Below are positions 27,201-40,504 of a DNA stretch of 64,000 bases, piece after piece. Made by a program: the position numbers and the translations under genes. The notes beneath the pieces were generated by a model. The model was not told the origin of the DNA. It ran no database searches and worked only from the letters and a program-made list of their open reading frames with translations. Position 1 is the first letter of the stretch; the number at the start of each line of letters is the position of its first letter. This stretch comes from Pararge aegeria (Eukaryota; Arthropoda; Insecta; Lepidoptera; Nymphalidae). The stretch lies in contig NC_053204.1 of NCBI RefSeq assembly GCF_905163445.1, positions 4,223,501-4,287,500 on the forward strand. The letters are read 5' to 3'.

Positions 27201-30096
27201 GATAAAAAAGCTTGGGTGTGAATTATTGCTCTAACCAGGTTGCTCTGCTAATAATTTCAAATGACAATGTCAGATGGTGATAACAAAAAAAAAAACACCC
27301 GGCTAAGTTTGTTGTGGGCTGCTTCTTAGACCAGAACACGTTTGGAACCCTTGTAGCTTTAGTTTTAAGTTTACGAATACGGTTTTCGTCTCATCATCTC
27401 ACTACCGTGTAATTCTCATGTAATGTACGCATCAAAAGTGCCACCTACGAGCCTACGAGCCTACTTGAATAAAAAAATATTTATTTATTAGCTTTTCAAG
27501 CGAAACAAACAGTACTATTACACATAAAAGTAATGCCGTATTTTTATATCACATACACCAATGATATATTTAAGATATTTTTGACTTTGATTTTCACTTA
27601 AATTTTTAATGTGATGTTAGGGTTGTTTGTGATTTAAATTCAAATTCATTTATTTCAAGTAGGCCTACTGTATAAGCACTTTTGAAACGTCAATTATGTA
27701 TGTTTGTGTGACTCTACCACCGGTTCGGAAAGCAGATTCTACCGAGAAGAGCCGGCAAGAAACTCAGTAGTTGCTCTTTTTTTATTTAAATCATTAGAGT
27801 TTCGGTTTCACAGATAAGTCTCAGAGACAGTAAATAATGTACTTCTAAAGCCTCGTGAACTATTATTTCGGTTTTCATTTACACGTTGTATAATAATACT
27901 TATACCCATAATCACTATCCCTAACCCATTACCGGCCAGAGCACGGGTCTCCAACGTGAACGTCTCAGAATGTCCACCACGCTGGCCAAGTGTGGATTGG
28001 TAGGCTTCGCACGCCTCATCATCATCATCATAACTTCAACCGACTGAAGTCCACTGCTGGACATAGAGATCTTTTGTAGAGAGTTCCAAAACCACGGTCC
28101 TGGGCCGCTTGCTTCCAGCGACTCGTTTGATGTCGTCTGTCCACCTTGTTGGGGGACGACCAACACTACGTTTACCTGTGCGGGGTCGCCATTCCAACAC
28201 CTTGGAACCACAACGTCCATCGGTTCTCTGAACCATGTGCCCCGCCCATTTCCACTTCGGCTTTGCAACTCGCTGAGCTATGTCGGTAACTCTGGTTCTT
28301 CTACGGATCTCCTCATTTGTGATTTGATCACGTAGAGATACTCCCAACATTGCTCTTTCCATCGCCCGCTGAGTGATTCTGAGCCTTCTTATGAGGCCCT
28401 TAGTAAGCGACCTCGTTTCGGATCCGCAAGTCATCGCACACCTATGAGAACATTATGGAGAACTCTCAGACATGCAAGTTTCCCCACCATGTTTTTCTTT
28501 AACCACAGAGTTAAGAAAATGCAGAACCCTCATTCTGCTATTATTGCATGCAGTGCGTTGTACCCAAAAACAGTGAAAACGCCCCGCGCACGACAGACTT
28601 CACACCCGCATAATGTTGTTAGCTAACAAACCTTTCCAATTTTCCGAAATTGTTTAGATTGTTAAGAGCATTAGAGGTAAAATAATTACTGTCAACTGCT
28701 AAATGGAGTGAACTAACCGCCTGTTCGAGAAACACTACTAAAGTTGAGTGGTTCTTGATGCTCCAATATTGGTCGTGTACACGGTTTCTGTATGTTCTAA
28801 ATTATGTGCCTTTACCGTTAAAGCAAGTGATATTTAATTTCTTAAAACGCACATAACTTAGAAATGTTAGAGGTGTGGATGCCAGTGTTCGAACTCGGCC
28901 CCGCGAAAGTAAAGCCGTAATCCTAACCACTGGGCTATAACGGCTTTGTTAATGATTTAGAGAGAATATTAATCGGGGATTCCCCGTATAGCTCATGAAA
29001 ATACTTACATTATGTGTGAAATACACATGTGTGTGCCACGGGTTCGCCCGCACCATGCAATCTAAATACACGTCGGATCCCTCAACAACTTTGTCTGCGT
29101 CCAAGTTTGCACCCAACTCCAACTTCACTACTGGTAGATCTGTGGACAAACAAACAGATTAAAGCTTCGCAATAGATAAACACACGTACTTAAAACAGTA
29201 CTATGAAGTCTCACAGTGCATTCGGAAATGCTGTATATTATTCTTTATATATATATATATATTTCTTGTTTGCGTGTGTATGTCACTGAACTCCTCTTAA
29301 ACGACTGGACCGATTTGAATGAATTTTTTGCTATGCGTTTGGGTGGCACCCTGGATGGTATAGATTCACAAATCAGCCCGACAGATGGCGCTTGGGTCGG
29401 CTTGTTTCTTTATATAAATATAGAAAGAACTTCTTGGTTCAGTTGGCTTGCTTACAAAAGTATTGGTCTTTGGTCGATCTATAAATAGTCCCCAGAGACA
29501 TTTACCTATATCTATACTCATATCAATACTATAAAGAGGAAGAAGAAACACTTTATTGCACGTATAACATACAGTAAAAGAAACAGTAAGGAGTATACAG
29601 TACACAATGTAGACATGCAAAGGCGGCCTTATTGCTGCAAGCAAACTCTTACAGACAACCTTTGTAGACTTACAGCAAGAGAACGGGATAATGCCAAGAG
29701 TGTTGATACATAAATACCAAAATGTAAAGATATAAATACATATATAATTTAAATAAATATAAGTAATATATAAATATAAAATATACATAATGCATAAATA
29801 TAAAATATACATAATATATATTAATCCCTACTAATATTATAAATGTCAATGAAAGTTTGTTTGTTGCGCTTTCACGCAAAAACTACTTAACCGATCTTCA
29901 TGAAACTTATTATACATATTCTTGAAGGTATTAGAAATAATATAGTATAGTTCTCATTGAAAAAATTAAATTAAAAAATTACGTAAGATAAAAAATTTTT
30001 TGTGAAAAAATCTCATATATGACTATAGGTATAGACTATGTAGCAGTATGCTGCCTCCCAAAATTACGCGGGCGAAGCCGCAGGGCACATCTAGTA

Positions 30097-30135
<39 letters not shown>

Positions 30136-33100
30136 TGTGCCCGGAGTTGCGACTGCGTAGGTATATACTCTCTTACTCATACTCTAGCTTTTTGTGACGG
30201 AGCTACCTTATTTTAGTACCTTCAAGGCACAAACTCCAACCTAGACCTAATCATTGATTTCTAACGGGCATGATGTTGTGAAAGCGTAACATTTATAATA
30301 TTAGTAGGGATAGGGATATAGATATATATAGATAGTACCTATATTATAAGAAAGGCATAAACTCGTAGCAACCGATGCTACCTTTCTTAATGAATTCCCA
30401 AAAACATATCAGTTTTATACCTACAATTTTCTTTTACTCAGGTATTCAAACGCGTTGCTCCTTAAACGGTCAACCTAAAACTTCAAGACTTATTTACCAT
30501 CGTAAAAGAAACCGAAGCAGACTTTATGAATAATAAAATATGAAGATTTAGGTTATACCTCGACGTTGCGAGTCTGAATATAATTATTAAGTTGTAAATT
30601 CCAAAAAAATATACATATTTTCGTTGAACTTTTCGTGTAAATTCATTTTAGAGCTATGAAAATTAAGCTTAATTTGCTATACTCCGCGAAAAGCAGGGGA
30701 ATCTGTATGGTGGAATTTATAATTTCTTCAGTCTTCAACTCTAGAGCAAAAAGATCTTCAGGAATTCCGCAAATGAACGTTCGCTTCTATCCAATATTTT
30801 AGAGAATACCAAAAATACAAAATGTTAACATTTTGCATTTTTATGCTTAGGATATGGACATTTCGGGACTACCGCCAAACGAGCTGCCAAGGAATTCAGT
30901 ATTTCGTAAGACGGCACGTAGACACCGATGGTATTAGTTTAAAATAACCTACCTACTACTTAACCACTTAACCTTTTTTGTATGTTTACCACGCTTGTTT
31001 TTTTGTATGTTTATAGACGAGCGCTAGACTGCAATCACACCTGATGATAGGCGATGTTGCAGCCTAAGGTGGAGCCTAGAAGATGCCTATTCACTGTTAA
31101 TTTGATATTACCATTTTAGACTGCGCCATCACTTACTACCAGGTGAGATTGCACGCAACTTGAACTGGATTAAAAAAAACTTATGCCCGTTTTCACTAAC
31201 TACGTTCAAGGCAATGAGTAAGTACGCAACGCCTCATGAAAGAAGATTCCTAGGCCCAGATTTTCACCTTTCACCAATCGATTTGCAAGTCATATAACTT
31301 TACTTGTCTATGGTTCTTTGCAGAAAAATGTGGTATTTTGTGTTTATCATATTTTGAATTTTTCGTATGGATAAGAATATTTTTTAACTGTCAAGTGTCA
31401 GTTTACGAGTCCGGCTAAGTTTGTTGTGGGCTTCTTCTTAGACCAGGACGCGTTTGGAACCCTCGTAGCTTTAGTTTTAAGTTTACGAATATGGTTATCG
31501 CCATCATCTCACCACCGTGTAATTCTCATGTAATGTACGCATCAAAAGTCTCACCTAAGGGCCTACTTGAATAAAGATATTTTTGACTTTGACTTTCACT
31601 TTGTTCACGTGAGCTTGTTACAAACACAAACACAAGTTTTATTCACTGAACTGATCAACAACATAAAGAGATTGTGAAACTTTTTTTTTTTCTAGGAATC
31701 ACCTAAATCAATAGGCATCCCATTAAGGTGACTCCTTCGTTTAGTGAAAATGGGCACTAAAATAGGATGATAATGACTTACGTTGTATTTCAAGTTTCCA
31801 TCCGTCTTCGTGAGTAGAGTGAGATAGCATAGGCTGTACTGCTCTGCACGATATGACCCTTCCAGCATCTTCTATAGAGGGCACTAATGTTAGGATACTG
31901 CTGGTAACATTGCCATCAGATGAAGTCTGTTAAAGAAAAAAAAACATGGTAGTAGTTCTTAGGCCGTGGCTAGTTACAACGCTATCGACAAAAACGAGCT
32001 GCCATGACTTAGTGATACGGTACGATAGCGCATAGAAATCGATTATTTAACAGGGTTAAGTAAGTTAAGGCTTTTAACTGCCATTGGGTTAGCCCTCTAC
32101 CAGACAGCATCATCTGTTACCGTCAGGTGAGATTGCACTAAAGGGCTAACTTAGTAGTGGAACAAAAAGTTAAATAAAATACAAGCATATAAAATAAATA
32201 AAATAAATAAATAAATAAATAAATAATTAAATATACTACGACAATACACACACCGCCATCTAGCCCCAAAGTAAGCGTAGCTTGTGTTATGGGTACTAAG
32301 ATGACTGATGAATATTTATTCAATGAATAATATACATAAATACTGATAAAATACATATAAACACCCAGACACTGAAAAACATTCCTGTTCATCACACAAA
32401 CATCTTCCAGTTGTGGGAATCGAACCCACGGCCTTTGACTCAGCAAGCAGGGTCGCTGCCCACTGCGCCAATCGGCCGTCAACAACGTGTAATCGAATTA
32501 CGAAATAATGTTGAATGATGCATAAGTATATTTCATAAGGAATCACCTTGTAAAAATATTAAATTAAAATAAGCATATTTATTTTTCCATACAAACGAAT
32601 TCAACATATTCTAGATGTTTACTTATGGCAACCCTAATGAAGATAAAAGACGGACACGCGCAAAGTACCAACGCTTCACGACGCGTACTTAATAAAGTGA
32701 CGGGACACGTGATTTTAATATTGAATGTGATGTTAGGGCCGTGTCTGATTCCCTTCAGTAAAAACTATGGCAGTGGTTTACTCTAAACTATTAGGTTTTC
32801 GGTTCCTCAGAGACAGAACAAAATGTTCCTCTAAACCCTGTGTAATATTAAGTTTTCATTTACACGTTGTATAAAAAAACAGTTCCCGTCGGTGATATCG
32901 TAACAAATGCTTATTCGAAATATTGCATAACCCATAACACACACTTGAAAAATAATTCAAAATATACGACGGCGTTTAAACAGTCAAATCTGGCTGTATA
33001 TGTCAAAGAAACAAACAAAAGGGTTCCACTTTACCATCTTGTTAGTAGAACTTCAAAAAGACCAAAATTTTTAAATGTTTTGAAATAATATTCTATTCGT

Positions 33101-36100
33101 TAAAATTATCCAATTAAGGTAATAAAACAGTTTTGAGAGGAGTAAAGGCACGTATTTTAAAGGATAAAAATCATTGGGCTGCCTTTGAGATATGGATTAT
33201 TATCGCTCCTGAATGAATATCTGTTTCTAAACACGCCATAAACTCGTTAGCTTCTCTACTTTTAGCATTATGCTGTGCATATTCATTCAGTCAGGTATTC
33301 AATACATTAAAACTGTTTGTTTGGTTTCGCTATAACAACATTTTACTAAATAAACTAAAACACCAGATGATAGCGCGAAGTATTCACCTACTAACGACAT
33401 CTGTTGTGAAATATGTCAAAACCTACGAAACTAGGTATTAAACGCCAAGTCAATTGTATAATACATAGACTCTATATAAAATTGCTTATGACTCAATAAT
33501 CCATTCGCAGGATACAAATTACTCACCATAAAGTCCATAAACGATTGAGACCAGAAATTTGTTCTCATATCAATTGCCAATTAAATACAGCATGTAAGGT
33601 ATCCTGACCTTTTAACTATTGACAATAGTTTATCTTATAAAGACATCGGCGATTGTAATCTTGAAATGAATCACGATACAGATCGGGCTTTCCTAATGAT
33701 TGTAAACTGGACACACAATACAATCGATCTGATCACAATGGATTAGTCATTAAAGATATGTAACTTTTGGTATCTTGGAAGAGATATAATAAATTGGCTA
33801 TATCGTGATAAAATAAATAAAAATAAAATTAGTTTATTTGGGTAAATAAAATTACTGTAAACGTTAATTGGCTCGAGCCTTTTTTTAAGTGTAGTATTAC
33901 TAAACCTGTGTCAGGAGACATCGCTCTTCGATATCAAGAGATTAACAAAGATTATCAAATTAACCCAGATAAGCCTACTGTCCTATATTTAGGACAGTAG
34001 AAATAAAAAAAAATATCAGAATACCCTCTTTATCTAAGATTATTTAGTCTTATGATTTGCAGTAAGAAACGTGTCAGCTTTATTAGAAAAAATAAAAAGA
34101 CAGTTATTTTAACAGTTTTTACCTTATATTTTGCCTTATAAGTGTGTAATAAAAGTGCGTTGCAGACATGGCAAATGACAGGTATGTATAAAAAGTTATA
34201 TTTTACTCGTGAGTTGTTTTTTTCTGTGTTAATATCTAGTTGATAACCTTAACTTTTGTACTAAATAAATATTCTAGCAAAATAATATAAATAAATTACG
34301 TATAACTTGTTACAAATACTAGCGTACTATATATAGGACAGTAGGATAATATACATGATTTTAGTACAATAATACAACTTTTTCTTTACAGACCGTTAGC
34401 TGCGCATGAAATTTTTAGATGCTTTAGAAAATGTTTCTGATAATGAAGAAGATTATAGAGAACGACTGATATGTATTCTACCTCCTCCTGTTGATCCTGA
34501 CTGTCTCACTGACGAAGATTCGGGTGAAGAAGATAATGTAACTTTGAATAATTTGCCACGAAACATTCTGCTTCAACCGGCTGAAGTAATGATTCAAGGG
34601 CAGATTATGGTGAGTGATACAGAAGAAGAACCTTCTGATTCTACAGGTCGAACTAAACGTAGGCGTACCTACGAATGGAGAAAACGGGACTTGGCAAAAA
34701 ATCCCGTGAATTGGCCAGATGTTCAAGGCGCTTGCCAAGATAAGCGCCCAATTGAGTGGTTTGAATTTTGATTACAGAACGACACATGACAACACGTTCA
34801 TTATTGCTAAATGGCATGACAATAATATATTCAGTATTGCTTCTAATGCTGTAGGAATAAATCCTAAACAATCTGCCAAACGCTTGTCACAAAGTCAAAA
34901 GAGAAACATTGTCATAGAAGAACCACATATGGTGTCCATCTATAACAAATATATGGGAGGAGTGGATCGGTCTGATGAAAATATTTCACACTACCGAATT
35001 GGTATACGAGGTAAGAAATGGTACATGCCGTTGCTCACACACATGATTGATCTGGCCGAACATAATGCATGGCAGTTATATAAAATAAATCATGGAAAAT
35101 TGGATCATCTTGGCTTTCGCAGAAGGGTAGCAATTGCTTTGATTGAATCAAACAGAAAAAATGCCAAAAGAGGGCCTAGCCGACCCTCCCATCATGAACA
35201 TGCTGATAGTCGTAAAGACCAAATGAATCATCTGGTTATTCCTCAATCGAAGCAAACACACTGTCGTCAATGTCACAAAAAATGCTTGACACGTTGCAAG
35301 AAATGTGATGTTGGAGTGTGTGTCAAGTGTTTTGAAACATATCATTCATAAATAGTGTTAATCTAGTAAATTACATATAACAATGGGTAATATAATCAAT
35401 AGTTATCTAATAAACTACACTTTTTGATTACATTCTGTTTTGTCATAAATGGTCTTTTATTTCCTCTTATTATCCTACTGTCCTACATATAGGACGGCTG
35501 TTTCCCTGAAAGCCTTACACTTAATTTTTTTTTCATAATTTTTTTTATGTTGCATAAGATCTAATAAACTAAATAATGTAACTTTTTTCAAAATTTTCAG
35601 AAAATTTTAGTTTCAGGCTTATCTGGGTTAAAAGATAATTTAAATTTTCAAATAAAAAAAAATGTTTTATTCATTTAGAACTATTAATAAATAGATATAC
35701 TACAACAATACACACATCGCCATCCAGCCCCAAAGTAAGCGTAGCTTGTGTTCAGGGTACTTAGATGACTCCTGAATATTATAATGAAGTATATAAATAA
35801 AAACTTATAATATATATAAAACACCAAGACACTGAAAATCATTCATGTTCATCAAACAAACATTTTGCAGTTGTGGGAATCGAACGGCCTTGGACACGGA
35901 AAGCAGGGTTGCCGCCCACTGCGCCAATCGGCCGTCAAATCCTATTACAGGCACTCAATCGCTTAGCGGCACATTTTTGTCCGTAGAGTGGTAACTAGCC
36001 ACGAACGAAGCCTCCCACGAGAGCAGACCAGAGAAAATTCAATTTTATAAATTTAAAATGCATATAAAAATTTTCGGAACCGACAGGATTTGAACCGGCG

Positions 36101-39100
36101 ACTCTCGGGCAATCGCGGCCTGAACGCTTTCACCAATTAATCTACGGCTCTCCTACCGTCGATGCCGAAATTAGTATATGCCTTTCACATCAGTCTTATA
36201 GCGACTGTTTTTATGTGCATTTTAAATTTATAAAATTGATAATTCCTCCAAGTGTAGGTAAAAACACTAATAAAAATTATAAAAACAAGGAAAATTCATT
36301 AAAAAATTATAAAATCCTAAATTGCTCCTGCCGGAAATCGAACCTGGTACCTTCCACTTGATGATGATGACTTACTCTTTAGATTAGTATATAGGTATTG
36401 GGTACTTACAGTTTCCCTGATAGTCTTCAATCTGGTACCACCTTTCCACCACGAAATGCTGGGTTTGGGACGAGCACCAACAGCCTGGCACACCAGCTCT
36501 GTACTCTGTCCAGCGACCAGTGGACGCTTGCCCCCCAGCAATCGTACCCACAGTGGACGTACTGTGGACAGATGAACAGGTGAAATACCACTTTTCTTAA
36601 ACGCCCTCTGGCTGTCATCGACGACTCATTACCGGCCAACTATAGAGAACGGCTCTCGTCGCAGAATGAGAAGGGTTTAGGTCGTAGTCCACCATTTATT
36701 TATATATTCAATTACAATACCATTACAATGTCATATAGATAACATTATAATAAATAAATATACTACGACAATACACACATCGCTATCTAGCCCCAAAGTA
36801 AGCGTAGTTTGTTTTATGAAAGGTTCGATGCTAAATACAGATGCACACACAACCCGTCGTTTTTAAAACGGAAGTGTGGCTAAAAATGCTTTAATCTAAA
36901 AAAATAGTAAAGGCTACATAAAACAAATAGGTGGGCACATACTGTGAGTTAAACTTTTATAAACCGCCATTTTGTTTCAACGGCCATCTTGGACCGATTT
37001 TTATCAAACAGCAAAGAACACTACCTACTACGCGGTACGATGCTAAATACAGACGCGCACAAAACCCGTCGTTTTTAAAACGGAAGTGTAGCTAAAAATG
37101 CTTTAATCTAAAAAAATTAAAGGCCACATAAACCAAATAGGTAGGCACATACTGTGAATTAAACTTTTATACTGTAGAATGTTTTTATCCTACGTTCTTT
37201 AAATAGGTCAACTAAGATGTGTGCACACATTCATTAAAACAAAAGAAAATTCCAATATATCATTAATTAAAGACTACGCTGGCGTCGCGATACATTCGTG
37301 TGCCCTACATTTTAAATAGAATAACAAACAAAATAAAAAATAAGGGAAATAAATCTGAGGATTGCATCTATAGATTCTTGGCAGTTCAGTTTCGTATAGT
37401 ATGTCACTAAATTAAACTAAATAATTGTGCACGAACAAAGTGAAAGGTAAGTGTTAGCGTTTGACACGTGCAAGCTACGCCGTATTACATGTCGTGACGT
37501 CACTACAAGATTCATCATCATCGTCATGGCATATTCATTAATCTTAATTCAATTAGTACGGTTAACACAAATTACACTAATTAAATACATAGCAGATTAA
37601 AACGAGAACAAAAAAAAAAATACAATAATAAAAACAAACAAAAAAATAATTATAACAATTCAATGAACTTTACAATATTATGTTATGACGTCACTACAAG
37701 ATTTATTAATATAGAATTGCTTTAATAGTACTATTTCACTTAATATAATTCGTAATAATACTTATCTAAATATTTAATGTTTTTCAATTAGAATAATAAC
37801 AATATATTTTGTGAAATAACTTAACCGGAAACTAATATCGTAAAATATGATAGGTTCGTTTTGTTATCAACATTGTGAACGGTACCTGAGCCGTATAAAA
37901 GTAGAAGCATTACGTTCTCAAGCGTTAATTCTGTATCAAGTGATTGTAGGAGGAAACTCTGCTCGATTATGTCAAATTTAAGATGTGAAAACTAGTATTA
38001 TTCCAAGTCCTATCCCGACGTTCTCCAAAATACCACGGTATTGTGCTGCTTGGGTCCAACGCCCTTCAACTCGCTTAATTTCATCCGTCCACATCGTCAG
38101 GGGTTTACCATAGCTGCGTTTACCGGTGCGAGGTCGCCATTCCAGCACCTTGGACCCAAAGTCCATGGGTCCTCCGACCGAAGTACCTCGCCCATTGCCA
38201 ATTTAGCTTCGCGACTCAATTAGCTATGTTTGTAACTCTGGTTGTTCCAAGGAACCAGAGTTAGTTAGCAATCGCTGGCTCAAGTGGAAAACTGTTTCAA
38301 TACACGACGCGCTCGACAGGTTGACCTTGGGCAGATAATACTTGACTGTTTATTACTAGTAGTCTCGGACTTCAGAGCTCAGGTCGCAGAGCAATCACTA
38401 AACGATAAACATGTATCAAATTTCAAATTCAAAATTTCTTTATTCATGTAGGCCTATTACAGGCACTTATGAAGCGTTCATACATATATGTTTACATAAT
38501 TGTATGCGGATGGTGATAACTTCGCTCGCCAACTTAAACCTTATAAGTACGAGGGATCCAAACGCGCCCTGGTCTAAGAAGAGCCCACAACAAACTTAGC
38601 TGTGTATCACCATCTCACAGTAAATTAATATTAAGCTATGAAGTTTGAGCAATTTACACCCAAGCTGTTATCGTTTAACTAATCCTTAACATTATACTAG
38701 GATTTTTCTGTAAGCTTACGTTTTATATAAACTTTGAACTTACTGAAAGACATCTCAAAGATTTCATTCGGTAATTTGTTTACCGAATGAAATCTTTTTT
38801 AATTCAAATTTTAATTGCCTTAGCAATTTTATGTAGCCTAGTAAACTGCACGAGTTTATTTCAATCCAATTTAATCACTGAAAAAAGGTGACATTACAAA
38901 AAAAAAAAATGGTGATCTACCTCGCCAGCGTGGATAGAGCTTTCTGTCACAGAGCTCGACCGGGGAAGTACTAGCACCATGAATATTTCTGATGCTTAGT
39001 AGCATTGCTCCGGTTTGAAGTGCGTAGTTTAGCGATTGCACCGGAGAATTAGTGTTGTCATTCAAAGAAGCCATCCTGTCAAGATCTTAGGTACTAAACC

Positions 39101-40467
39101 TTGCTTTACTTTTTTTATTTCAATGTTATCTAGGTTATCTCGCAAAAAAAAAACGATGAATTTATTATTCTTTTTTATACCTGTAAACTTTTTAGTAGAC
39201 GAAAAATATAACTGAAAGCCAATTTTTACATTTTCGAGTCGTTAAAAAAATGCACGAAAATCCGAAATCGATAAAACAATAAACACGATACGAAATACAA
39301 GATTACTGAAATTGGAAATATAAAATATTGAAAATGTGAACGAGTCGAGGCAAAAAATCACGAATTCTGCGCAACTGAATATCAGAAATCAGTATTTACC
39401 GCGCAGAGTCGCATTTAAATTTTAAAGTATTCAGAATTCCTGAGCGGAGCTTTCGGAATTGTAAAAAGCGAAATATAAATGTTACATAGGCGAGTACATG
39501 TGTCCGTCGAGCTCATTGTATGTTAATTACACTCCATTTTTTTATCTTCTCTTATAATGTAAACAATCTTTTCATTACTTTTTAGTGTAAATTATGTATT
39601 GAAAATATAAAAACTTATTTTATAATTATTTTTTTTATGCTTAGAGCGCTTGACTGCAATTAAACCTGATGATGCAGCCGAAGGTGGTGGTGGTGGTGGT
39701 GATTTGAAGGTAAATAATAAATAAATAAATATACTATGACAATACACACATCGCCATCTAGCCCCAAAGTAAACGTAGCTTGTGTTATAGGTACTAAGAT
39801 GACTGACGAATATTTTTATGAATTATGTACATAAATACTTAAAAAATACATATAAACCCAGACACCGAAAAACATTCATGCTCATAGAAATAGAAAATAT
39901 TTATTAGAAAAACTCAGTACAATAAGTCTTTGGAATCCTGACCCCTAAACTAGGAAATCCCGTATCTTAGGGGACAGTGCCTTCCCAAACATTGATTCAA
40001 TCATTGAGATAATATATAGTGCACTTTAACAAAGGAAACTTTCAAAGGTGTATTGAGTTCTCTAACGGTTAAGTGAGAATAGCATCACACCACTTTCCAG
40101 TAGTGGGAATCGAACCCACGGCCTTGGGCTCAGAAAGCAGGGTCGCTGCAAACTGCGCCAAGCGGCCTTCAAGGTAGGTACTCATATTGTGGGTACTGGG
40201 GAAAATGGAAGCTGGAAGGGCAGTTCAGATACTTGCGGATGATAAAATAGATGAAAAATAAAACACTTTTTTTTTTTAGAAAAATAACTGACTCCGTTTG
40301 ACAAGTAAAAAGCAAGCAATACAATATTTCCTAAAACATTCATAAGTGGGAGCCAAGTATAAAATTATTAGGTTATAGGTACTTTATACCGAGACGGTTT
40401 TGAGCATTTTGGTGCGTAAGTTTGCAATTATCTAAGTTATTTAATCAATTATAAATTATATCATATT

Positions 40468-40504
<37 letters not shown>

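Larger units (their letters stand above)
25263..29008. other. Intron between exons g and h
   Basis: Contains a family B SINE, a Helitron-like element, a TTTGAC repeat, a LINE tail, the RTE fragment at 28018-28437 and a family C SINE. The + strand open frames at 26193 and 28444 lie in repeats. Confidence 0.6.
29140..31781. other. Intron between exons f and g
   Basis: Contains Helitron-type sequence (29255-29420, 29820-30094), TA repeats, a fold-back arm (30650-30800), family D SINE scraps near 31020-31170 and a TTTGAC repeat (31405-31605). The 148-aa minus open frame at 29366-29812 is low-complexity AT-rich sequence. Confidence 0.6.
33964..35627 (+). mobile_element. piggyBac-type DNA transposon, internally deleted
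   Basis: A 1664-bp element with perfect 13-bp terminal inverted repeats (CCCAGATAAGCCT at 33964-33976 and its complement at 35615-35627) flanked by TTAA on both sides (33960-33963 and 35628-35631), the piggyBac target-site signature. Palindromic subterminal motifs built on GTCCTATAT...AGGAC occur near both ends. Inside are the two ends of a transposase gene; the middle is missing. It sits in the intron between Sidestep-like exons e and f. Perfect ends suggest fairly recent movement, powered from elsewhere. Confidence 0.93.
31927..36409. other. Intron between exons e and f
   Basis: Contains SINEs D and A (31955-32481), about 1.4 kb of AT-rich DNA with no recognised feature (32500-33900), the piggyBac element (33964-35627), and SINEs A and B (35688-36270). 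Confidence 0.65.

Noticed and set aside
29366..29812. A 148-aa open frame on the - strand
   Set aside because: It is made of Y, I and L from TA-rich low-complexity DNA plus repeat sequence; not a protein.
34719..34766. The first 16 residues of the longer + frame (MFKALAKIS...) as part of the transposase
   Set aside because: This stretch is the N-terminal remnant read in another frame; real homology of the C-terminal half begins at FDYRTT, at 34767.
38871..39074. A 67-aa minus-strand frame (MASLNDNTNSPVQSLNY) followed by a GTAGAT donor-like site
   Set aside because: No Ig motif, and exon d joins exon e in phase without it. It could be an unrelated retrotransposon scrap; I cannot assign it.
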